A model generated the notes under the pieces. It did no database searches. It was not told the origin of the DNA and saw only the letters and a program-made list of their open reading frames with translations. Shown here in pieces: positions 1 through 6,945 of a stretch of DNA of 64,000 nucleotides. Source of the DNA: Collinsella sp. (GTDB lineage: Bacteria > Actinomycetota > Coriobacteriia > Coriobacteriales > Coriobacteriaceae); assembly GCA_019414515.1 (NCBI GenBank), contig DXLX01000023.1, forward strand, positions 62,001-126,000, read 5' to 3'. Each line of letters starts with the position of its first letter. Within the stretch, counting starts at the first letter, position 1. The position numbers and the translations under genes were made by a program.

Positions 1-746
1 CGCATCTCGAAAAGGTATATGGAGCGCTGGGCAACGTGACCCGCGCGCTCAACGACGTCAGCTTTACCGTCAACCGCGGCGAATTCGTTGGCATCATGGG
101 CGCCTCGGGCTCGGGCAAGTCGACGTTGCTCAACTGCGTCTCGACCATCGATAGTGCTACGAGCGGCACCATCCGCATCAACGGCCAGGACGTAACACGC
201 ATGAAGCAGGCCAAGCTCTCGCAGTTCCGCCGCGAGGAGCTGGGCTTTATCTTCCAGGACTCTAACCTGCTCGATACGCTCACGGCACGCGAGAACATCG
301 CCCTGCCGCTCACCATCGCCCGTACAAACTCGGCGGAGATCTCGACCCGCGTGCAGGATGTGGCAGCGCGCCTGTCCATCAGTCAGGTGCTCGACAAGTA
401 TCCCTACCAGATGTCCGGCGGCCAGCAGCAGCGCGTTGCCGCGGCTCGCGCGCTCGTCACCGACCCCACCATGATCATGGCCGACGAGCCCACCGGCGCC
501 CTCGATTCCAAGAGCGCTCGCCTGCTGCTCGAGAGCCTGGAGGCCCTTAACCGCCGCCTGCGCGCCACCGTGCTCATGGTTACGCACGACAGTTTTGCCG
601 CCAGCTACACGAGCCGTGTGCTGTTTATTCGCGACGGCAAGATCTTCACCGAGCTGCGCCGCGGCGACACCGACCGCCGAGAGTTCTTCGACCGCATTAT
701 GGAGGTCGTTGCCATGATGGGCGGTGAGGGCTCCGATGCTCTGTAA
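1..746 (+). CDS. ABC transporter ATP-binding protein, BceA type (5' end outside window)
   Basis: This is the ATPase of a BceAB-type transporter, a family that removes or senses cell-wall-active peptide antibiotics. The reading frame is open from base 3 of the window, so the true start lies upstream. Walker A (GASGSGKS), the Q-loop region, the signature MSGGQQQR and Walker B with the catalytic glutamate (MADEPTGALD) are all present in order, followed by the H-loop (VTHD). It overlaps the start of the permease gene by a few bases, so the two are translationally coupled. A BceRS-type two-component system would be expected upstream but lies outside the window. The family assignment rests on the ATPase plus the long FtsX permease next door. 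Confidence 0.9.
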   Translation, partial: HLEKVYGALGNVTRALNDVSFTVNRGEFVGIMGASGSGKSTLLNCVSTIDSATSGTIRINGQDVTRMKQAKLSQFRREELGFIFQDSNLLDTLTARENIALPLTIARTNSAEISTRVQDVAARLSISQVLDKYPYQMSGGQQQRVAAARALVTDPTMIMADEPTGALDSKSARLLLESLEALNRRLRATVLMVTHDSFAASYTSRVLFIRDGKIFTELRRGDTDRREFFDRIMEVVAMMGGEGSDAL

Positions 747-2937
747 ACTCGCTTGGGGCAACGTCCGCCGCGCCGGCCGCGACTACCTCGTCTACCTTTT
801 GACGCTCACCCTGGGCGTCACGGTCTTCTATGCCTTTAACACCATCTCAATGCAGGTCGACATCGCCGGAATCGATGAAAAGGGCTTGGCGCAGGTTATG
901 GGCAGTATGCTCGGCGACCTGACGTACTTTTTGGCCGGTGTCATGGCCTTTTTGATGGTGTATGCCAATAACTTCATCATGAAACGCCGCAAGAAGGAGT
1001 TTGGCCTGTACCAGGTGCTCGGCATGGGGCGTGGGCGCGTCGCCACGATCATGGCGCTCGAGACCGTGATAGTGTCGGTCGTGGCCTTTGTCGCCGGCAT
1101 TGTGCTGGGTGTGGGACTCTCCCAGCTCATGACGTTCTTTACGGCCTCGCTCTTTAAGACACAGATCGCCAATTTCCACTTCTTTTTCTCGGTGCATGCG
1201 TTCAATCTGACCCTTGCCTGCATGCTCGTAATGTTTGTGCTCACGCTACTGCTGAACCTCCGCGCCGTGCGTCGTACCAAACTCATCGAGCTTATGGGTG
1301 CCGAGCGTCGCAACGAGAGCATCAAGACGCGCAACCCCTGGATTGCGATTACCATCTTTGCCGTGGGCGTGGTGCTTGTGGGCGTGGCCTATTACCGTCT
1401 GCTACGTGATGGGTTCCCGCTAACCGCGACGGACAGCAAGCTGCAAGAGGCCATGAACCAGTTTGGTATTACGACCGCTATGGTTACCGTGGGCACCTTT
1501 GCCCTGTTCTGGGGACTCTCGGGCATGCTCATCAAGCTGCTGCAGAGCCTGCGCGGCGTGTATTGGCGCGGCCTCAACATGTTTACCGTGCGCCAGCTTG
1601 CGGCCAAGGTCAACACGGTGTGCTTTTCGATGGGCGTCATCGCGATGCTCCTGTTTTTGGCCATCACCTCGGTGACGTGCGGTATGTCGATTGCCAATGT
1701 GATGAACGAAAACCTGGAGCGCTATAACCCTGTTGACGTGTCACAGACGTATGTCTATTACACGCCCGATACGCTCGACTACTACAAAGAGTACATCAAT
1801 CCGTCTGAAGCCGATCGCATGGTGCTGGCCGATGCAACGGTCGATTTGTACCCCGCATGGCACGGCAAGGGCAAGTCGGCGGACAACAACGACGAGACCG
1901 GCAAGAAGGTCAATATCGCCGATGTTGCCGGTGAGCATGTGCAGATTGATTCGTATCTGAGTTACCCGCTTGGCGGCTCGGATCCTTCGGTGACTCCAAG
2001 TGAGATGTGCAAGACCATGGGCGAAAAGCTTCCCAAGGCGTTCGGGGGTAGCAATGCCGATACGATGGGCCTGTTTGTGACGCCGGCGAGCCAGTACAAC
2101 AAACTGCGCCAGATGATGGGCGAGGAGCCGGTGCACATCGGTCACGACCAGTATCTGCTCACGTGTGATATGGGCGGCGAGCTGGTCGACCTGTACACCA
2201 AGTATATGGCTGGCGGCCATGCCCTTACCTTGGGCGGGCATACGCTCAAGCCCGCAACCGATAAGTCGGACGAAGATACGGCGGCCATCGCCAACTCGGC
2301 GATGGGCAGTAATCCGGGTACCGTCGTCGTTGCCGACGAGCTGTTGTCCCAGCTTAATCTGCAGCCGTATTCCAGTAGCCTGCTCGTTAACTACAAACAG
2401 GGGATGGATACGACCGAGGCAGACGAGAGCATTAAATACACTGTGCTCGACAATCTGCTCGTTGACGGCAAGGAGTCGGGGTCGTGGGGAACCTTCATCA
2501 CACGCTCCGAGATGTACACGCAGGCAGCGCAAATGAACGGTCTTATTAGCTACCTAGCCATCTACATCGGCTTTGTATTGGTCGTTGCATGCGCGGCGAT
2601 TCTGTCGATTCAGCAACTCTCCAACGTGGCCGACGGCAGCCGCAGCTATCGTGTGCTGGCACAGATCGGCTGCGACGACCGCCAGATTCGACATTCGGTG
2701 ATGGCGCAGCAAGCGGTATTCTTCCTGTTCCCGCTGGCAGTGGGCCTGGCGCACTCCTTTGTGGCACTTAAGGTGATCATCGAGCTGGTGAGCATTTTCG
2801 GAAATATGAGCATCGGCGGCACCGTGGGCCTCACCTGTGCAATCTTCCTGGCAGCATACGGTGGCTACTTCCTGGTGACCTACCTCATGAGCGCCGGCAT
2901 GGTGCGAGCCGCCATAGCCACCCGCTACAGCGAGTAA
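736..2937 (+). CDS. ABC transporter permease, BceB/FtsX type
   Basis: This is the membrane partner of the upstream ATPase, about 733 residues. Membrane segments occur near the N-terminus, in two FtsX-like blocks (about residues 55-290 and 600-730), and flank a large extracytoplasmic region at about residues 330-595. That architecture is known for BceB permeases, in which the large loop recognises peptide antibiotics. I chose the ATG at 736, which follows a GAGGG ribosome site by five bases; a GTG at 724 in the same frame is possible. It ends at 2937 and is followed by a terminator. The substrate cannot be read from the sequence. Confidence 0.88.
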   Translation: MLCKLAWGNVRRAGRDYLVYLLTLTLGVTVFYAFNTISMQVDIAGIDEKGLAQVMGSMLGDLTYFLAGVMAFLMVYANNFIMKRRKKEFGLYQVLGMGRGRVATIMALETVIVSVVAFVAGIVLGVGLSQLMTFFTASLFKTQIANFHFFFSVHAFNLTLACMLVMFVLTLLLNLRAVRRTKLIELMGAERRNESIKTRNPWIAITIFAVGVVLVGVAYYRLLRDGFPLTATDSKLQEAMNQFGITTAMVTVGTFALFWGLSGMLIKLLQSLRGVYWRGLNMFTVRQLAAKVNTVCFSMGVIAMLLFLAITSVTCGMSIANVMNENLERYNPVDVSQTYVYYTPDTLDYYKEYINPSEADRMVLADATVDLYPAWHGKGKSADNNDETGKKVNIADVAGEHVQIDSYLSYPLGGSDPSVTPSEMCKTMGEKLPKAFGGSNADTMGLFVTPASQYNKLRQMMGEEPVHIGHDQYLLTCDMGGELVDLYTKYMAGGHALTLGGHTLKPATDKSDEDTAAIANSAMGSNPGTVVVADELLSQLNLQPYSSSLLVNYKQGMDTTEADESIKYTVLDNLLVDGKESGSWGTFITRSEMYTQAAQMNGLISYLAIYIGFVLVVACAAILSIQQLSNVADGSRSYRVLAQIGCDDRQIRHSVMAQQAVFFLFPLAVGLAHSFVALKVIIELVSIFGNMSIGGTVGLTCAIFLAAYGGYFLVTYLMSAGMVRAAIATRYSE

Positions 2938-2974
2938 CAAGCGGGCAAAATCGTCGCAAAATCAGAGGCGTATG

Positions 2975-3015
2975 ACCGCCGCGAAGGGACCAGGGGCCCT
3001 TTCGCGGCGGTTTTT
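2975..3015 (+). terminator. Rho-independent terminator after the BceAB operon
   Basis: An inverted repeat of about 14 bp with one bulge (left arm from 2975, right arm 2997-3011) is followed by a T run. It lies 38 bases after the permease stop codon. Confidence 0.85.
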
Positions 3016-3038
3016 GCCAACCTGGTGCGTCTCAGATA

Positions 3039-3159
3039 CAAGTGAGTAGACTGTTTTGAACCTGCCGAGCACATCGCGACAAATGCTCAATAAAACCGCA
3101 GGTCAGAGCTATGTCGTTTTGGGGCGTGCTCGGCCTTCTGCAAAAAGCCTACTCACTTG
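3039..3159. repeat. Structured intergenic element, ACCGCAGGT-core family, copy 1
   Basis: The ends form a perfect 11-bp inverted repeat (3039-3049 with 3149-3159), and a second perfect 9-bp stem lies inside it (3064-3072 with 3126-3134). The core carries GACAAA followed by TAAAACCGCAGGT. The same core, inside completely different outer arms, recurs at 40956-41095. No coding potential is visible. It could be a small structured RNA or a miniature mobile element. Confidence 0.6.
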
Positions 3160-3210
3160 GTTTTTCTGCTAGAAGACCGCCACGAGGGAAGGCAACTCCC
3201 CGGGTAGCCG

Positions 3211-3254
3211 TTGGGGACGTTCTTAAACGACTAGTCAAACAAGAACGTCCCCAA
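3211..3254. repeat. Perfect 14-bp palindromic hairpin
   Basis: TTGGGGACGTTCTT (3211-3224) is perfectly complementary to 3241-3254. The 16-base loop contains the small palindrome GACTAGTC. There is no T run, so it is probably a dispersed palindromic repeat and not a terminator. The phrase TTGGGGAC also occurs in the loop of the palindrome at 20884. Confidence 0.6.
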
Positions 3255-3336
3255 TGACTACTTTGCGGGCAGCTAAAAGAGCCCCATCCTAAATTAGCTA
3301 CCCCGCCAACACCGCAGGTAGAGCAAAAGTCAGCGA

Positions 3337-3435
3337 AAGCCCGCCAGAGCGAGCAAGGTGCCTTGAAGCGAGGCGGCATTGACCTTCTGGTCATGCCGCC
3401 GAAGCTGAAAGGCAGATTGCCGCTCTGGCGGGCTT
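3337..3435. repeat. Long multi-stem hairpin downstream of DAHP synthase
   Basis: Outer arms 3337-3351 and 3421-3435 pair over about 15 bp. Inside are GCAA/TTGC and GCCTT/AAGGC stems separated by small symmetric internal loops. The inner stem is GGCGGCAT/ATGCCGCC. Only one copy is visible in this window. It sits 3' of the DAHP synthase gene on the minus strand and resembles the other large gene-end hairpins here in layout, but not in loop sequence. Confidence 0.55.
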
Positions 3436-3448
3436 GCAGCGTCGAGCC

Positions 3449-3476
3449 GTTACGGCGTTTGGTAAAACGCCGTAAC
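3449..3476 (-). terminator. Hairpin at the DAHP synthase stop codon
   Basis: A perfect 12-bp stem (3449-3460 with 3465-3476, four-base loop) ends two bases from the stop codon of the minus-strand gene. No clear T run follows on the minus strand, so it may act as an RNA 3'-end stabiliser and not as an intrinsic terminator. Confidence 0.55.
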
Positions 3477-3477
3477 T

Positions 3478-4509
3478 CTAAATCCGCTCCGCGATCTCGT
3501 GGATGAGGTAGTCGGTCTTTTCCCAGCCCAGGCACGGGTCGGTGATGGACTTGCCAAAGACGCCGCCGTCGACCGGCTGGTTGCCGTCCTCCAGGTAGGA
3601 CTCGATCATAAAGCCCTTGACCAGCTTGGAGATGGACTCGTTGCGGCGGCAGCTGTCGAGCACTTCCTTGCAAATGCGATACTGCTCCAGCGGACGCTTA
3701 CCCGAGTTGTCGTGGTTGCAGTCGATGACCGCTGCCGGATTAGCATAGCCGGCGTGCTCGGTGTAGCGCTCGGCCAGGCGCTCCAGGTGTTCGTAGTGGT
3801 AGTTGGGGTAGGTGCGCCCATCGAGACCGATGTAGCCACGCATAACGGCGTGCGCGAGCGGATTGCCGCCGCACTCGACCTCCCAGTTGCGGAAGATGAA
3901 GCTCTGGTGCGCCTGCGCGGCGTAAATGGAGTTGAGCATAACGGTGGTAGAGCCGGCAGTGGGATTCTTCATGCCGACGGGCACCGAAATGCCGCTCGAC
4001 ACCAGGCGATGCTCCTGGTTTTCGACCGAGCGTGCGCCCACGGCAACATAGCTCAGCAGGTCAACGAGGTACTGGTAGTTGGACGGGTAGAGCATCTCAT
4101 CGGCGGTAAAGAAGCCCGTTTCTTCAATAACGCGCAGGTGCATATGGCGGATGGCCTTGACGCCCTCGAGCAGGTCGTCGGGAGCCTCGGGGTTGGGGTT
4201 GTGTAGAAGACCCTTGTAACCGGTGCCCTTGGTACGCGGCTTATTGGTGTAGACGCGCGGAATGATAATGAGCTTGTCCTTGACCTCCTCGGCGGTCTTG
4301 GCCAGTCGGTTCATGTACTCAAGCACCGAATCCTCGCGGTCGGCAGAGCACGGGCCGATGATGAGCACCTTGCGTGCGTCCTCGCCGGTAAAGACTTTGG
4401 CGACCTCGGCGTCAAATGCCTGCTTTTTGGCGGTAAGCTCGGCAGAAAGCGGCATTTCCTCGCGGATCTCCATGGGGATCGGCAGCCTGCGTTTGAATTC
4501 CATGGCCAT
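3478..4509 (-). CDS. aroF: 3-deoxy-7-phosphoheptulonate (DAHP) synthase, class I
   Basis: The enzyme condenses phosphoenolpyruvate and erythrose 4-phosphate in the first step of the shikimate pathway. The 343-residue length fits the AroF/G/H type. Typical motifs are GPCSADRED (about residue 52), the arginine/lysine-rich PRVYTNKPRTKGTGYKG loop that binds substrates, GARSVENQEHR, VGMKNPTAGS and the metal-binding DCNHDNSGK and SYLEDGNQP stretches. Start ATG at 4509 is preceded by a GGAGG-like site. It is a single gene with no aromatic neighbours, flanked by repeats on both sides. Which of the AroF/G/H feedback types it is cannot be told, so the symbol is approximate. Confidence 0.93.
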   Translation of the reverse strand: MAMEFKRRLPIPMEIREEMPLSAELTAKKQAFDAEVAKVFTGEDARKVLIIGPCSADREDSVLEYMNRLAKTAEEVKDKLIIIPRVYTNKPRTKGTGYKGLLHNPNPEAPDDLLEGVKAIRHMHLRVIEETGFFTADEMLYPSNYQYLVDLLSYVAVGARSVENQEHRLVSSGISVPVGMKNPTAGSTTVMLNSIYAAQAHQSFIFRNWEVECGGNPLAHAVMRGYIGLDGRTYPNYHYEHLERLAERYTEHAGYANPAAVIDCNHDNSGKRPLEQYRICKEVLDSCRRNESISKLVKGFMIESYLEDGNQPVDGGVFGKSITDPCLGWEKTDYLIHEIAERI

Positions 4510-4610
4510 AGGGGCCTCCTCAATCTAAAGAAAGAGCAATAAGCGTATTGTCGAGTGTTCGGCATTATCCGCTGTCGCACGCTAAAGTGCAAGCCCTTGT
4601 TACCCCGAAA

Positions 4611-4650
4611 CCTGCCAAAAAGGGACAGGTTTATTTTGGCAGGTTTTATC
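4611..4650 (+). repeat. Terminator-like repeat (CCTGCC family), copy 1
   Basis: Stem CCTGCCAAAA/TTTTGGCAGG encloses a conserved loop containing GGGACAGGTTTA and is followed by TTTTATC and the conserved flank TGGGTAAACG. Five further copies lie in this window. This one is upstream of the divergent DAHP synthase gene and not after a gene. Confidence 0.8.
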
Positions 4651-4728
4651 TGGGTAAACGTCGGCGGATGTCGGGAGGGAGTGGCACCGCGCGCGACCCT
4701 AAGGCTGTTGTCGGTTCCCCAGGAAACA

Positions 4729-4966
4729 CCCTGTGGGCAAAAAATGCCAAATATGAGTACGGTTGCTAACCTAGTAACATATCAGTCTAGCAAGATAATA
4801 GACAAAGTGAAAAATATGTTCATTAACGTTGGCACGCAGAAGCCCGCTAACGGGCGTTTTGATTAATTTGAAGGCGCATAGAGGCCGCAAGGAGGTCGTT
4901 TGAGGCGGTTTTGGCTGTTACCAAAAAGGTAACAGTACTCATATTTGCCCTTTTTTGCCCACGGGG
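4729..4966. mobile_element. MITE-like element with 32-bp terminal inverted repeats
   Basis: Bases 4729-4760 match the reverse complement of 4935-4966 at 29 of 32 positions. The 174 bases between the arms hold a short GCCCGCTAACGGGC hairpin with a T run (about 4842-4862) and a GTTACC/GGTAAC hairpin (about 4917-4932), but no reading frame of note. Long near-identical ends with no coding content suggest a miniature inverted-repeat element. A target-site duplication was not evident by eye. Confidence 0.45.
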
Positions 4967-5027
4967 TCTGGAAAGCGCCGTCAATGAGGTCTCGGGGAGC
5001 GCGTTTCGAGGCTCGAAGGGCACAAAG

Positions 5028-5055
5028 CGGGGGCGCAGGTTGTCCTGCGCCCCCG
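5028..5055 (-). terminator. Hairpin terminator of the exporter operon
   Basis: A perfect 12-bp GC-rich stem (5028-5039 with 5044-5055) with a TTGT loop lies 33 bases beyond the last exporter gene, in the expected place for the minus-strand operon. The T run is weak. Confidence 0.65.
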
Positions 5056-5088
5056 TTCTCGGGCGTTATTCGTTCCCTGCGGCAGAAT

Positions 5089-6945
5089 TTACGCCGCCTC
5101 GTCGAACTGCGAGTTGTACAGGTCGGCGTAGAAGCCGCCTTGGGCGAGCAGCTCGTCGTGCGTGCCCTTCTCGACGATGTCGCCGTCGCGGATTACTAGG
5201 ATCACGTCGGCGTTGCGAATCGTCGACAGGCGATGTGCGATAACAAAGCTGGTGCGGCCTTGCATCAGCGCATCCATGGCACGCTGAATAAGCTCCTCGG
5301 TACGAGTGTCAACGTTGGAGGTCGCCTCGTCCAAAATCAGCGCCGGACGGTCGGCCAAAATGGCACGGGCGATGGTCACGAGCTGGCGCTGACCCTGCGA
5401 CAGGTTGGTGCCCTCCTCGTTGATCATAAAGTCGTAACCGCCGGCGAGCGTATGGATAAAGTGGTCGCAGCGCGCGGCGCGCGCGGCGGCCTCGACCTCG
5501 GCATCGCTTGCATCGGGGCGTCCGTAGCGGATGTTCTCGCGGATCGTGCCGTTAAACAGCCAGGTATCCTGCAGCACCATGGCAAACTCGCCGCGAAGTG
5601 CCGCACGGTCCCAGTCGCGCACGTCGATGCCCTCGACGCGCAGCGAGCCGCCGTCCACATCGTAGAAGCGCTGCAGCAGCTTGATGAGCGTGGTCTTGCC
5701 GGCGCCGGTGGGACCGACGATGGCGATGGTCTGGCCGGGCTGCGCCTCGCAGCTAAAGTCGTGGATGATGGTCTTGTCGGGCGTGTAGCCAAACTTGACA
5801 TGGTCAAACTCCACGTGACCGGGGCGCTTCTCGGGAATCTGCGCGTCGGCCTTCTGCTCCTCCTCGGGTGCGGCCAGGAACTCAAAGACGCGCTCGGTTG
5901 CGGCGGCCATCGACTGCATCGTGTTGCTCACGTTGCCCAGCTGCTGCACCGGCTGCGTAAAGTTGCGCACGTACTGGATAAAGCTCTGGATGTCGCCGGG
6001 CGTGGCATTGCCGGTCAGCGCGAGCTGCGCACCCACGACGACGACGCCCACGTAGCCCATGTTACCCACCAAGCTCATAAGCGGCATCATCAGGCCCGAC
6101 AGGAACTGCGAGCGCCAGCCGCTAATAAAGAGGCGGTCGTTTTGGCGGTCGAACTCCTCGATCGAAGCCTCGGCGCGGTCGAACACCTGAATGACGTTCT
6201 GGCCGGCAAAATCCTCCTCGATAATGCCGTTGACGGTGCCCAGGACCTGCTGCTGCTCGCGGAAGTACGGCTGCGAGAAGTGAATCATCACCATCAAGAT
6301 AATCGCGGCGGCCGGCAGCGTGAGCACGGTGACGCCGGTGAGCGGCAGGCTGATCGACAGCATCATGACGAGGACGCCGATAATCTGCGTGACGGACGTA
6401 ATAAGCTGCGTCACGCTCTGGTTGAGCGACTGGCCGAGCGTATCGACGTCGTTGGTGATGCGGCTGAGCACGTCGCCCTTGCTGTGACCGTTGAAGTAGC
6501 TCATCGGCACGACGGCAATCTTGGCGGCAATCTCCTTGCGCATGCGGTAGCAGATCTTTTGCGTGACACCGGTCATGAGCCAGCCCTGGATCAGGCTGCA
6601 GGCAGAGCTCGCCAGATACAGGCAGAGCAAAAAGCCGAGCGTCTTAGCGATCCAGTTAAAGTCGACATCGCCGGTACCGTTGACTTTGGCAACCAGGCCC
6701 TCAAACAGCTTGGTCGTAACCTGACCGAGCATCTTGGGTCCCACAATATTAAAGATGACCGAGCACACGGCAAAGGCGACGGCGGCAAACACGGCAATCT
6801 TGTGCTGGCCGATATAGCCGAGCAGCTGCCTCATGGTGCCTTTAAAGTCCTTGGCCTTTTCGCCGCGACGCATGCCGCCCATGCGGCCCATGGGTCCACG
6901 CTGACGGGTGGGCTTGGGAATTTGGGTCTTGGTCTCGTCTGCCAT
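5089..6945 (-). CDS. ABC multidrug-type exporter, canonical half
   Basis: A fused membrane-ATPase exporter subunit of 618 residues. The first about 350 residues carry six membrane segments. The ATPase domain has Walker A GPTGAGKTT, signature LSQGQRQ and Walker B LILDEATSNVD with the catalytic glutamate, then the switch histidine (IAHRLS). It overlaps the stop of the upstream exporter gene by one base, so both are made together. In known heterodimeric exporters (the TM287/288 and BmrCD type) one ATPase site is intact and one degenerate; this subunit supplies the intact catalytic residues. A basic glycine/arginine-rich N-terminus (residues 10-35) is cytoplasmic. Substrate is unknown. Confidence 0.9.
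   Translation of the reverse strand: MADETKTQIPKPTRQRGPMGRMGGMRRGEKAKDFKGTMRQLLGYIGQHKIAVFAAVAFAVCSVIFNIVGPKMLGQVTTKLFEGLVAKVNGTGDVDFNWIAKTLGFLLCLYLASSACSLIQGWLMTGVTQKICYRMRKEIAAKIAVVPMSYFNGHSKGDVLSRITNDVDTLGQSLNQSVTQLITSVTQIIGVLVMMLSISLPLTGVTVLTLPAAAIILMVMIHFSQPYFREQQQVLGTVNGIIEEDFAGQNVIQVFDRAEASIEEFDRQNDRLFISGWRSQFLSGLMMPLMSLVGNMGYVGVVVVGAQLALTGNATPGDIQSFIQYVRNFTQPVQQLGNVSNTMQSMAAATERVFEFLAAPEEEQKADAQIPEKRPGHVEFDHVKFGYTPDKTIIHDFSCEAQPGQTIAIVGPTGAGKTTLIKLLQRFYDVDGGSLRVEGIDVRDWDRAALRGEFAMVLQDTWLFNGTIRENIRYGRPDASDAEVEAAARAARCDHFIHTLAGGYDFMINEEGTNLSQGQRQLVTIARAILADRPALILDEATSNVDTRTEELIQRAMDALMQGRTSFVIAHRLSTIRNADVILVIRDGDIVEKGTHDELLAQGGFYADLYNSQFDEAA

Noticed and set aside
3211..3254. Terminator for a gene on either strand
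   Set aside because: Perfect stem but no T run and no gene end within reach; kept as a palindromic repeat.
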